In this document: piece by piece, positions 6,832 through 15,249 of the stretch
Position numbering within the stretch: position 1 is the stretch's first letter
Layout of the letters: each line of letters starts with the position of its first letter
The notes under the pieces: generated by a model
Databases searched by the model: none
What the model was told of the DNA's origin: nothing
The model's input: only the letters and a program-made list of their open reading frames with translations
NCBI GenBank assembly: GCA_910588015.1
Contig: CAJUOK010000016.1
Coordinates: 1 to 34,236, forward strand
Direction of reading: 5' to 3'
Source: an uncultured Christensenellaceae bacterium
GTDB taxonomy: Bacteria; Bacillota; Clostridia; Christensenellales; UBA3700
Length of the DNA stretch: 34,236 bases
Made by a program: the position numbers and the translations under genes

Positions 6832-9800
6832 TTACTTACCGAACTGGTCTTTCTTGCTCTTATTGTTGGCGTTGACCTTCTTGTTTTTGTTATTCTTGAT
6901 AAGTTTTTTCTTTTTCTTGGGTATAGCTTTCTTGATGAGATAAATCACAACAATCACAACTATAAGACCGCTGACTGCGCCGAGCGAGATATAGAGCCAC
7001 ATAAGCGGGTCTTTCTCTTTTTCGGTTTCTTCTTCCTCTTCGGGCTCGGGTTCTGCTTTGGAGTCGTCGGAAGTGAATACTATACGGAAATTATTCTTTA
7101 CGGCGCTTTCGTCTGCAAGAATGCTGTTCTTATCGTTATCTTCGTCTGCAACTTCGCTGTCCGTAAGCTTGTTGTAAAGAGTAGCGCCTTCGGGAGCGGG
7201 GGTAGATTCGGTGATTTCGATATATTTGTCGTCTTGCATAAAGTATTTGCCGTCTTCAGCTTCTTTGTATACTTCTTTGCGAGCGATGAAGTTTTCTTCT
7301 TCGATTTCTTCAACAGAGAAGTTGTCTACGAATACGTAACCGGTCATATTGTAATCGCTGCCCTTGAAGCCGAGGCTTACCGTCAACGTTGCGGTTGTGC
7401 TGTCAATATCTTCTTCTGCGAATATATAGAAAGAGTATTCTGTCCATTCGCCTATCGTCTCTTTGCCGTTTTCGTCGTAAGTCGACGTATTGACAATTCT
7501 TTGTTTGTCAGAATCGGAAGAGGAGTCTGTCAGCTTTCTGCCGAATTCATAAGTCTTGTTGTTGGCTTTGAGCGTTATTGTAGCCGTGGGCTTGAAGTTG
7601 GAATCTATGTCTTCCGCTTTGCCGTTGACAGCCAATTTATAGGTCAATACCCATATGCTTATTTTATAGTACTTGCCGGGCGTGATAGTTGCGGAATTTG
7701 AAGTATATCCGTAAGCTGTAGCGTCCTTGTTGTAGATTACCAAAGCTCTGTCTCCGACGTTGGTCTTGTCGTTGTTGAATATAGCGTTGACTATTGCTTC
7801 GTCTTCTTCTTTGTCGATATCGAGGTCAAGGTCGGAGTAGTCCGTCTTGTTTTTGTCGATAACGCCGCTCACCAACACGTCGCTGCTTGAGCTTGCGTCG
7901 CTGTCGATAAGAGCTCCCGTGAAGTTCTTTGCGGAAGAAATGCTGTCTGCGCTGTTGACATCGTCAAACGAGTCTACAAGCCACGATTGAGTCAGCCAAT
8001 CTTGTTTGGTCTGTTCTTCAGCTGCTGCGAATACGTCTGCGTCGATAGTGGTATACGTTGCGGCGGTGAAGAATACCGTGCTGCTTGCTTTTGCGGAGGT
8101 GTCGCTACCTGCATTAAGAGAAAGCGTTACGGACGAACTTGATATACCCGTTTCAACGAATATCATATATTGATGCCATTCGCCGTCGCCTTTAACCGTC
8201 GCAAATTTATAGTCTTCGCTGTTTGCCGTAGCAGTCTTGAGCACAAGGCTGAATTCATTTCCCGTAGGAGCTTTTGCGTATACCATAAATGCGTAGTACG
8301 AATTTGCCGAAAGGGAAATGCTGCTAGACGTAAATCCGAGTTTAGAAATAGTGTCGTCCTTTTTGATTGCAAGAACAGTCGGAAGTTTGTCTATGGTAAA
8401 TGAGCTGTCGAGACCGCTGTAGAAATTGCTTGCGTCGCCAATACCCAAAGCGTCTAGTTGAGAAGCGTTGGTAAGATTGAGGATGCCCGCCATATTATTG
8501 AAAGGAGCCTCTGTGCTGATGTTGGAAGATGAGCTCACGGTCCAGTTGTTGGGAAGAGCAAGCGCGCTTTTCATTTTTCCGTCGGCGTCGAGAATATCTG
8601 CTCCGAACAGGTTGTTCGTTGCGCTTATGTCCATATTCTTGAAATATCCGTTGGAGGAAATTTGTCCGGTGGATGTGGAGTTTGCCAAAGCAACGGTATT
8701 TACGGTCGTCGAATTGCTTGCCGACGAGTATTGGCTATAGGGAATATCTTCAACGTACATCGAAGATACGAAGCCGTAACCCATTACCAAAGTGGAATAA
8801 TCGCTTCCGTCGCCCGTACCCATAGTAATGGATATAGCAAGTCTGACGTTTTTGATTTGCTCTCCGAGAACGTAGAAGGTAACGAGAGTGTAATCGTTAA
8901 AGCCTTTTTCGTCCTTAAGATTTTCGGTATTGAGGTTGCTGAAACTCGAAACAGAGCTGAATGCCTCTTCGAATTTTTGTCCGTCTTTATAATCTTCGTT
9001 GTAACGGAGCAGCGAAACCGTCATACCTTGACTGGAAGCTATGTCTTTTGTCTTAATATACATAGATATTGCATAAGTCTTGTTGGGAGCAATATTTATG
9101 AGTTTGCTTGTGTCTATAACGTTGTCTTTCTTTGTAAGCGTTGACAAAACGTTAGCCGTAGGAGCAAAGTTGTTTATTGCCAAAACGCTTGAGTTGAGCA
9201 CCGTAGTGTTTTCGATATCGACAGGCTTGCCGGGATTTTCCTTGAAGTGGCTGTCGGCGACGAAGTTATCAGTGTCGATGAGTTGGGAAGTAGAACGCTT
9301 TGCAAGCTCATCGTTAAGAGAATCGGGGTCTTGAACCTTGAAGTCGCCGAGATTTACGGAACTCATATTGTCGTAGGAAGTCAGCAAATCTATTTTTTTG
9401 TCAGTTTCAGAGTTTGCGGCTTTGTCGTAATCGGCTTTGGTTATCTCTTCGATTTTCGTGCAGTCGAAAAGAGCTGCGCCGATTGCGTGAGTTTCGGTGT
9501 CGTTAGAACCGCCGTAACCCAACCACATTTCGAGTTTAAGTTGTTTTGAACGGAACTGATTTGCGGCAACGTAGAAAGAGTACTGTTTCCATTCGCCGTC
9601 GGTGTCGACTTCTATCGTAAAGTTATTGCTGTCGGTATTAGTGCCGTCTGTAAGTCTTATAGACGCTTTTCCCTCTTCAAGATAGGTTCTTGCGTAAACT
9701 GTGACTTTGTAGAACTTGTTGAGGTCGAAATTCATTGCGCTTTCTGCTCTATAACCGAATGCTGTTGCAAGTTTGTTTTGGATATAGAGCATTCTGTTGC

Positions 9801-10923
9801 CGATAGAGCCTTGCGGAGTAGAAAGGTCGTCGAGAGTTTGTCCAGCTTTGTCCAAAGACGAAACGAGATAGCTCAAAGACGATTTTACGCTTTCTTCGGA
9901 GAATCTCGAGGTGTCGATTATACCTTTGGTAACGTAAGTGGTAGACGTGCTTGCGTTGTCGCCGGAACCGAAACCGGAAACTTGCGTATATTTAGATACC
10001 GAGTAGGGCGTGCTAGTCGTGGACGAAGCATAGTCGAATTCGCTGTCGGACACTTTCATAGTATATTTAGCTACGGTAGCTGTGACCTGTTGAGCGTCGA
10101 AATCGGCTTTGGTATAAGCCGTATCGTTTTCTACGTCTTTGTCTATTTCGGATACTTTCTCAAGAACTACGTTGTCAAAGAAAGCGATACCCTTTGTCAA
10201 ATGACCCGTTTGACCGTTGCCGATACCCAAAGAGAGTACGACCGTTATAGAGCCCGAAGAAATTTCCGAGGTCTCGATATAAGCGGTGTAGGTTCTCCAT
10301 TCGTTGTTGGTATTGATTGCTTCCCAAGCGGCGTAAGCTGCGCCGTTGACGTAAATATAAGCGCCGGCGAGGTCGTCGTTGTTGTCGGAATCGAGTATAG
10401 TCATAACGTCGACGCTCAATTTGTAATAACTCTTTGCGTCGAGAGAATGGCTGTCGGATGTGAATTTGTACGACGTAGCCGTTCTGTTGTTTATCATCAA
10501 GACTTTATCGTCGTCGAGTTGGTCTTTGATTTTATCGTTCAGCTCGTCGTTGTCGTCTCTTGAAGATTTACCTTTACCGGGAGAGCTGACGGTGATATGA
10601 GAATACTTCTTTTGCAAAGCCTTCCAATCAGAAGACGAAGTTCCCACAACGCCTTTAGTCAAATCTTTTTCGCCCGACGGAGTATATGTCGCGCTGCTAC
10701 TGGAAGAACTCGAACCCGCCGCGCCGTTCCAGTTGCTCGGGCTTGTCAATTCGGAGTCTTCCGAACCTGCGGCAAAAGTGCCGTTGGTAAAGAGTAGGGT
10801 TGATTTTGAGTCTTCTTCTTTCTTGTCGTCGTCTTTGTCTTTGCAGGCAACCGCGAACATTGAGAAGATTAAACATACCGTCAGAATCAACGCTGTTAAG
10901 ATGAAAATTCTTTTCTTGTTCAT
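6832..10923 (-). CDS. giant surface lipoprotein with repeated carbohydrate-binding-like modules and C-terminal membrane anchor
   Basis: 1363 residues. The N-terminus is a lipoprotein signal (basic start, hydrophobic core, FAVAC with lipidated Cys27), followed by an acidic, Ser-rich linker. I see at least five related beta-sandwich-like modules near residues 140-255, 375-495, 575-730, 848-960 and 1058-1210. Each has the pattern (tyrosine-rich 'ATAYGYTS..' strand) - 'KYYKISIWV' strand - 'GEWxxYSFYI' strand - 'VSLGFG..FVDN' end, as in CBM4/9-like galactose-binding folds. An acidic Glu/Pro stretch precedes one membrane helix (~1308-1331) and a Lys/Asn-rich cytoplasmic tail. No catalytic domain is recognised. 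Sugar or glycan binding at the surface is likely but unproven. AAGGTGG precedes the ATG. Confidence 0.85.
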   Translation of the reverse strand: MNKKRIFILTALILTVCLIFSMFAVACKDKDDDKKEEDSKSTLLFTNGTFAAGSEDSELTSPSNWNGAAGSSSSSSSATYTPSGEKDLTKGVVGTSSSDWKALQKKYSHITVSSPGKGKSSRDDNDELNDKIKDQLDDDKVLMINNRTATSYKFTSDSHSLDAKSYYKLSVDVMTILDSDNNDDLAGAYIYVNGAAYAAWEAINTNNEWRTYTAYIETSEISSGSITVVLSLGIGNGQTGHLTKGIAFFDNVVLEKVSEIDKDVENDTAYTKADFDAQQVTATVAKYTMKVSDSEFDYASSTTSTPYSVSKYTQVSGFGSGDNASTSTTYVTKGIIDTSRFSEESVKSSLSYLVSSLDKAGQTLDDLSTPQGSIGNRMLYIQNKLATAFGYRAESAMNFDLNKFYKVTVYARTYLEEGKASIRLTDGTNTDSNNFTIEVDTDGEWKQYSFYVAANQFRSKQLKLEMWLGYGGSNDTETHAIGAALFDCTKIEEITKADYDKAANSETDKKIDLLTSYDNMSSVNLGDFKVQDPDSLNDELAKRSTSQLIDTDNFVADSHFKENPGKPVDIENTTVLNSSVLAINNFAPTANVLSTLTKKDNVIDTSKLINIAPNKTYAISMYIKTKDIASSQGMTVSLLRYNEDYKDGQKFEEAFSSVSSFSNLNTENLKDEKGFNDYTLVTFYVLGEQIKNVRLAISITMGTGDGSDYSTLVMGYGFVSSMYVEDIPYSQYSSASNSTTVNTVALANSTSTGQISSNGYFKNMDISATNNLFGADILDADGKMKSALALPNNWTVSSSSNISTEAPFNNMAGILNLTNASQLDALGIGDASNFYSGLDSSFTIDKLPTVLAIKKDDTISKLGFTSSSISLSANSYYAFMVYAKAPTGNEFSLVLKTATANSEDYKFATVKGDGEWHQYMIFVETGISSSSVTLSLNAGSDTSAKASSTVFFTAATYTTIDADVFAAAEEQTKQDWLTQSWLVDSFDDVNSADSISSAKNFTGALIDSDASSSSDVLVSGVIDKNKTDYSDLDLDIDKEEDEAIVNAIFNNDKTNVGDRALVIYNKDATAYGYTSNSATITPGKYYKISIWVLTYKLAVNGKAEDIDSNFKPTATITLKANNKTYEFGRKLTDSSSDSDKQRIVNTSTYDENGKETIGEWTEYSFYIFAEEDIDSTTATLTVSLGFKGSDYNMTGYVFVDNFSVEEIEEENFIARKEVYKEAEDGKYFMQDDKYIEITESTPAPEGATLYNKLTDSEVADEDNDKNSILADESAVKNNFRIVFTSDDSKAEPEPEEEEETEKEKDPLMWLYISLGAVSGLIVVIVVIYLIKKAIPKKKKKLIKNNKNKKVNANNKSKKDQFGK

Positions 10924-10979
10924 TTAACCACCTTTATTATAAAAATAAATCTATTATTTTATTTACAATAGTCTTTGTT

Positions 10980-11008
10980 ATTATAAATTAATAATAAAAA
11001 AAAATCAA
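10980..11008 (-). promoter_or_regulatory. sigma-A promoter of the lipoprotein gene
   Basis: Minus-strand TTGATT (11003-11008), a 17-base spacer and TATAAT (10980-10985), about 57 bases upstream of the ATG. The surrounding 10924-11100 region is very AT-rich. I see nothing else in the 272-base gap up to the next gene. Confidence 0.65.
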
Positions 11009-11195
11009 TTATTTTTGTCTTACATTTACCATATTTTACTAATTTTTATCTAAATTAAAAATTTATTAAACGTCAGCGAAGCGTCTAACTTTGTCTTTAA
11101 GCATAAAAACGCCGCGCGCGCAATATTTATTTGCGGTTTAAAACGAAATTTTTACGCAGAATAACTTACGATGCCGATTAAGGGAGGAACGCATA

Positions 11196-11681
11196 ATGAG
11201 AAGAGCTGAAAAAGTCGCCGACGGAGGGAAAAAGAATTTCTGCGCCGCAGATAAGTTTCCGATGCAAAGGGAAATTATAGGGAAAGAAAAAAAAGGTTTG
11301 GACAAGCTCGGCAAAAAGGGTAAGCTGATTCTAACGGTTGCGGCGTCGCTGTTTGTCGGAGTTGCCAACGGATTGTTCGGCGGCGGCGGTGGAATGCTTG
11401 TAATACCTATATTCACGTTGTTGCTCGGTATGGAAGAAAAATTAGCTCATTCCAGCGCGATTCTCACTATTTTACCGCTTTCTTTGGTCAGCAGTATAGT
11501 TTATATTATCGACGGTAATTTCACCGTGCCCGACGGACTTTGGGTCGGAGGCGGCGTTATTTTAGGCGGTTTGATAGGCACGTTTGTTATGAAAAAACTT
11601 TCCAACAACGTTTTGAAGATAGTATTCTACACGCTTATGATTGTCGCGGGAATTTCTACGTTGATAAAAAACTTGGGATAA
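11196..11681 (+). CDS. TauE/SafE family membrane protein, half-size (first of pair)
   Basis: After a charged ~45-residue N-terminal extension, the protein has about four hydrophobic segments with the family's glycine-rich motif GLFGGGGGMLVIPIFTLLLG and the HSSAILTILPLSLVSS block. The TauE/SafE (COG0730) family exports sulfite or other small organosulfur anions. Full-length members have two such halves; here a second half-size gene follows, so the two probably form a heterodimer. GGAGG lies 8 bases before the ATG. The Cys-containing extension before the first helix is not typical; an internal start would remove it, but no better ribosome binding site is seen. Confidence 0.85.
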   Translation: MRRAEKVADGGKKNFCAADKFPMQREIIGKEKKGLDKLGKKGKLILTVAASLFVGVANGLFGGGGGMLVIPIFTLLLGMEEKLAHSSAILTILPLSLVSSIVYIIDGNFTVPDGLWVGGGVILGGLIGTFVMKKLSNNVLKIVFYTLMIVAGISTLIKNLG

Positions 11682-11736
11682 ATATGGATAAAACGGTAGA
11701 AATATTAATATATAATTTTTTTAAAAGGAGTTGTTA

Positions 11737-12150
11737 ATGCAAATATTTTTGTTGATTATAGCGGGTATCATAGGCGGATTAATTGGCGGTATGGGAATGG
11801 GCGGTGGCACGTTGCTGATACCTATATTGACAATATTTCTCAATGTGCCTCAAAAAAATGCGCAAGCTATAAATTTGACGGCGTTTATACCGATGGCTAT
11901 AGTCGTAACGGTGATAAACGCTATTCGGAAGGGGATAGATTACAAGAACGTTTTGCTAGTTGCGCTGCCTGCAATCGCCACAAGCGTACTGTCTGCGTTA
12001 TTGGTCAAAAAGATTTCGTCAAAAGCGCTGTCAATAGGTTTTGCCTGCTTTTTGATACTGCTGGGCGCGGCAATGATGATAGATACTTTGCGCAAATGTA
12101 TATATGCATATATGCGCAAGTGCAGAGAAGATTATATTCACAGCGATTAG
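11737..12150 (+). CDS. TauE/SafE family membrane protein, half-size (second of pair)
   Basis: 137 residues with four hydrophobic segments, the same glycine motif (GGMGMGGGTLLIPILTIFL) and an NLTAFIPMAIVV block equivalent to the second half of full-length TauE/SafE proteins. The frame opens at a TTG at 11731, but AAAGGAGTTGTTA is spaced for the ATG at 11737. It follows the first half by 55 bases and should be co-transcribed. The likely product is one subunit of a two-subunit anion exporter; the substrate is unknown. The tail after the last helix carries several Lys and Cys residues. Confidence 0.85.
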   Translation: MQIFLLIIAGIIGGLIGGMGMGGGTLLIPILTIFLNVPQKNAQAINLTAFIPMAIVVTVINAIRKGIDYKNVLLVALPAIATSVLSALLVKKISSKALSIGFACFLILLGAAMMIDTLRKCIYAYMRKCREDYIHSD

Positions 12151-12267
12151 AACGAATATATATTAGCATTAGAGCATATTACAAGGCGTTTGGATATTAA
12201 AAATAAAATTTAAACGATAATTGGATTTCCCTATTTCGTTATTATCAAAATCCGCAAAACTTTTTTC

Positions 12268-12297
12268 GTCATATATCGCAATTTTTTCGCATACGAT
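12268..12297 (+). promoter_or_regulatory. sigma-E (mother-cell) type promoter of spoIIID
   Basis: GTCATATA (12268-12275), a 14-base spacer and CATACGAT (12290-12297) match the known sigma-E consensus of a -35 near GTCATATT and a -10 near CATACAAT with 13-15 spacing. The predicted start lies just before GAGGTGG, leaving a very short leader. In Bacillus subtilis spoIIID is transcribed by sigma-E, so position and gene agree. Confidence 0.75.
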
Positions 12298-12313
12298 ATT
12301 TTCGAGGTGGAAT

Positions 12314-12577
12314 ATGCGGGAGTATTGCGAGCAATTAATAATATCTATAGCTAATTATATTTTGGAAAATAAATGTACAGTGCGCAGTTGCGCAAGCGCT
12401 TTCGGCATAAGCAAGAGCGCCGTTCACAGCTATTTGAATACCAAGCTGAAAAATATTGATTTGGATTTATACGAAGACGTGAGAGCGTTGTTGGAATACA
12501 ATCTTTCTGTCAGACATTTGAGAGGCGGCGAAAGCACAAAGAAACTCTATGAAAACAAAAATAGACAGCTTTTATAA
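12314..12577 (+). CDS. spoIIID: sporulation transcriptional regulator SpoIIID
   Basis: SpoIIID is a small DNA-binding protein that activates and represses mother-cell genes in the sigma-E phase of sporulation. The 87 residues follow the family from end to end: an N-terminal helix (..ANYILENKCTVRSCA), a helix-turn-helix FGISKSAVHSYLN, and the diagnostic SVRHLRGGESTKKLY near the C-terminus. The open frame extends to 12221, but GAGGTGG is placed 3 bases before the ATG at 12314 and homologues begin there. A sigma-E-like promoter precedes it. It is strong evidence that the organism can, or recently could, sporulate. Confidence 0.93.
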   Translation: MREYCEQLIISIANYILENKCTVRSCASAFGISKSAVHSYLNTKLKNIDLDLYEDVRALLEYNLSVRHLRGGESTKKLYENKNRQLL

Positions 12578-12653
12578 TACCTATTAATAAAAAAATATTT
12601 TTCGTAAATAGGCGAGTTAATATACAAATTTTATATGGACAAATCAGTTGAAT

Positions 12654-13385
12654 TTATTTAATCATATCCTTTACTTTATCCCACAGATTGTTGCGGTCCG
12701 GATTGAATAGAGCGGTTAGCATACGCTGCTTGCAGCCGTATTTTTCGTCAAGATTGGCAATGAGGTTTTTTATATCTTCGCGTTTTGTATTTTTGTCCTG
12801 CGGGCAGGGATTGTGTATTATCGGCAATTCATATCTTCTTGCGAGTCCCGAAAGGTATTTTTCTTCGACGTAAATAAAGGGTCTAATAAGAGTGATATTG
12901 CTTCTATCCATATGGCTGACGGGCATAAACGTGGAAATTCTACCTTCATATATCAAGCTTAAGAAAAAAGTTTCCAAAACGTCGTCGGCGTGGTGACCGA
13001 GAGCAAGCTTGTTGCAGCCGTACTCCTTTGCTTTGCCGTTAAGAGCGCCTCTGCGCATTTTAGAGCAAAGGGAACAGGGACTTTTTTCCTCTCTTTCCAA
13101 AATCACATCGTATATTTGAGTGTTTTCGACGACAAATTCAACTCCTATGCTTTGGCAGTATGACATTGTTGCTTGCACTTCTTTTTGGTCTACGTTTAGA
13201 CCTAAATCGATATTTATAGCCACCAAATCGAATTTTTCGGGAGCGAATTTTTTATATGCCGCCAATATGGCGAGCAAAGCCATACTGTCTTTGCCTCCCG
13301 AGAGACCTACGGCTATTTTGTCTCCGTCTTTTATCATACCGTAATCGGATATTGCTTTTCTCGTCAAAGATAATAATTTTTGCAT
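12654..13385 (-). CDS. TtcA/TtuA-family tRNA 2-thiolation ATPase
   Basis: An N-type ATP pyrophosphatase of the tRNA-thiolation group. The PP-loop SGGKDS is at residues 29-34, a CSLC pair (Cys104, Cys107) and a third Cys (Cys194 in HNPCPQD) are positioned to hold an iron-sulfur cluster as in TtcA (2-thiocytidine-32), and LGHHADDVLET is the family motif. It adenylates a tRNA base and inserts sulfur. Clostridia carry several TtcA-like paralogues, so the exact target base is not certain. It is convergent with spoIIID. No ribosome binding site is seen; the ATG is 6 bases from a -10-like box, so it may be leaderless. Confidence 0.88.
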   Translation of the reverse strand: MQKLLSLTRKAISDYGMIKDGDKIAVGLSGGKDSMALLAILAAYKKFAPEKFDLVAINIDLGLNVDQKEVQATMSYCQSIGVEFVVENTQIYDVILEREEKSPCSLCSKMRRGALNGKAKEYGCNKLALGHHADDVLETFFLSLIYEGRISTFMPVSHMDRSNITLIRPFIYVEEKYLSGLARRYELPIIHNPCPQDKNTKREDIKNLIANLDEKYGCKQRMLTALFNPDRNNLWDKVKDMIK

Positions 13386-13391
13386 ACAATT

Positions 13392-13420
13392 AGTTTAGCT
13401 GTTTTATTGACTGATTGCAA
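13392..13420 (-). promoter_or_regulatory. candidate promoter for the TtcA-family gene (leaderless)
   Basis: Minus-strand TTGCAA (13415-13420), a 17-base spacer and TAAACT (13392-13397). Each box matches consensus at 4 of 6. The ATG starts 6 bases after the -10 box and has no ribosome binding site. Confidence 0.4.
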
Positions 13421-13509
13421 GAAAATATAGTATATTTAATAAAAGATATAAATAAAATATTTTATAATAAAAGCCGCATTTTCATCTTCGATACGGAAAG
13501 GAGCAAAAA

Positions 13510-14322
13510 TTGACAGAAAAGATAATTGACGCAGTGCGAGAACTGATAGGCAACGATTTTTTTACCACGGTATTGATTTCGATGATACCTATAGTTGAGT
13601 TAAGAGGAGCTATACCCGCCGCGATTACTATGGGAATAAAGCCGTTGACGGCTTTTGCTCTTGCTTGGGCTGGCTCGGCAATAGTCGCGCCTATACTTTT
13701 GTTGATTTTGCGTCCTGTGCTTAATTGGATGAAAAAATATAAACTTTTTGCTTCGCTTGCTCGGGCTATAGAAGACGGATTTAAAAGCAAAGCTATGAAA
13801 GTAATGGGAAAATCTGGCGACGGAACTTTGACAGGCGAAGAGCTAAAGCGACTTGAGCGTAAAAAAATGTTCGGAGTATACCTATTTGTTGCTTTCCCGA
13901 TACCTTTGACAGGAGTATGGACGGGCAGCGCAATAGCAACGTTTATAGATATTCCGTTTTGGAAAGCTATGGCAATGGTATGGCTGGGCAATTTAACTGC
14001 GGGCGCGATAGTAACCTTGCTTGCCTTCTTCCTATCGGCTTATATGAATATAATCTTGGACGTATTCTTTATTATAGTTATATTGGTGCTTTTGCTCTTT
14101 ATCGTAAGAACGGCGATAAAGATGGTAAAAAACAAAAAACAAAATAATGCTACAAACGACTCTGTCGAAGAGCAAGTTGATACTCAAAAGGATGAAAACC
14201 AAACAAAATGCGAAACGGCGCAAAGCCAAACAAGCGAAAACGCCGTTGAGAATAATACGGACGATTGCGTTAAACATACCGTAACCAATACCGCGGAAAA
14301 CAGAAAAGAGGAAGATAAATGA
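13510..14322 (+). CDS. putative small multidrug export protein (COG2426/PF06695 type)
   Basis: The first ~205 residues hold several membrane helices and the family's paired motifs: PIVELRGAIPAAI near residue 30 and FPIPLTGVWTGSAIA near residue 130, which look like an internal inverted repeat. The family is annotated as small multidrug export, with little experimental support. Residues ~205-270 are a hydrophilic low-complexity tail rich in Asn, Gln, Glu and Thr, probably cytoplasmic and not conserved. The start is a TTG with AAAGGAG 5 bases before it. The last bases overlap the prmA start (ATGA), so it heads the translation/RNA-modification operon. Confidence 0.82.
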   Translation: MTEKIIDAVRELIGNDFFTTVLISMIPIVELRGAIPAAITMGIKPLTAFALAWAGSAIVAPILLLILRPVLNWMKKYKLFASLARAIEDGFKSKAMKVMGKSGDGTLTGEELKRLERKKMFGVYLFVAFPIPLTGVWTGSAIATFIDIPFWKAMAMVWLGNLTAGAIVTLLAFFLSAYMNIILDVFFIIVILVLLLFIVRTAIKMVKNKKQNNATNDSVEEQVDTQKDENQTKCETAQSQTSENAVENNTDDCVKHTVTNTAENRKEEDK

Positions 14323-15248
14323 AATATTACGAAATAACCGTAGACACGACGAGCGAGGCAAGCGAATTGGTGGCGGAGATACTCAACGAAGCGGGCAGCA
14401 ACGGCATCGGTATCTATGACCCAAAAGATATTTTGGAGCTTGCCGACAACGGGGTGATTTGGGACTATATGGACGAGCATCTTATATCAGACGACGGCAA
14501 AGCGCAGGTCAAAGGGTACTTTCCCGTGGACGAATATGAAAAAACGCAAGCTGTAATAGATGAAAAATTAGAATTTCTCAAAAATAATTCTCCGTTTGAT
14601 TTGGGAAGTCTTGTAATTAACAAAACTATCGTCGACGACGGCGATTGGGTTGAAAGTTGGAAGGTAAACTACAAGCCGATTCACGCAGGCAGAGTTACTA
14701 TTGTGCCGGAATGGATAGATTACGTTGGAGGAGAAGGCGAATATATTGTCAAGATTGACCCCGGTATGGCGTTTGGCACCGGCGAACACGAAAGCACCAA
14801 GATGTGCTTATTGCTTTTGCAGGCTATGGGCGTTGAGGGGAAAAGCGTAATAGATATAGGCACCGGAAGCGGTATTTTGGCTTTGGCTTCGGCTAAACTA
14901 GGCGCAAGTCGGGTTGAAGCGTACGACGTTGACGACGATGCTGTCAAGGCTGCCAAAGCCAACGCAAAACTCAACTGTCTGTTGGACAAACTTTTTATCG
15001 ACAGCGCAAATCTATTGGATAAGACGAATGGAAAGTTCGATATAGTGCTTGCCAATATCACGGCTGACGTGTTGATTTCGCTTTCGTCTGCGCTTGGCGA
15101 TTATATGGAAAAAGACGGAACCGTAATAATATCGGGTATTATAATCAAGAGAGAAGAAGACGTCAAGAACGCGTTTGTCGACGCGGGTTTTAAAATTCAA
15201 GAACGCGTCAATATGGGCGAATGGATAGCCTTTAAGTTGAGTAGATAA
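14319..15248 (+). CDS. prmA: ribosomal protein L11 methyltransferase
   Basis: PrmA trimethylates ribosomal protein L11 using S-adenosylmethionine. The N-terminal substrate-binding part starts MKYYEITVDTTSEASELV; the methyltransferase core has DPGMAFGTGEHEST, the SAM-binding VIDIGTGSGILALASAKLG, an acidic motif AYDVDDDAV and DIVLANITADVL (the NIT variant of motif IV typical of PrmA). The length of 309 is normal. Translation is coupled to the upstream membrane protein through a 4-base overlap, and rsmE follows after 1 base. Confidence 0.96.
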   Translation: MKYYEITVDTTSEASELVAEILNEAGSNGIGIYDPKDILELADNGVIWDYMDEHLISDDGKAQVKGYFPVDEYEKTQAVIDEKLEFLKNNSPFDLGSLVINKTIVDDGDWVESWKVNYKPIHAGRVTIVPEWIDYVGGEGEYIVKIDPGMAFGTGEHESTKMCLLLLQAMGVEGKSVIDIGTGSGILALASAKLGASRVEAYDVDDDAVKAAKANAKLNCLLDKLFIDSANLLDKTNGKFDIVLANITADVLISLSSALGDYMEKDGTVIISGIIIKREEDVKNAFVDAGFKIQERVNMGEWIAFKLSR

Positions 15249-15249
15249 T

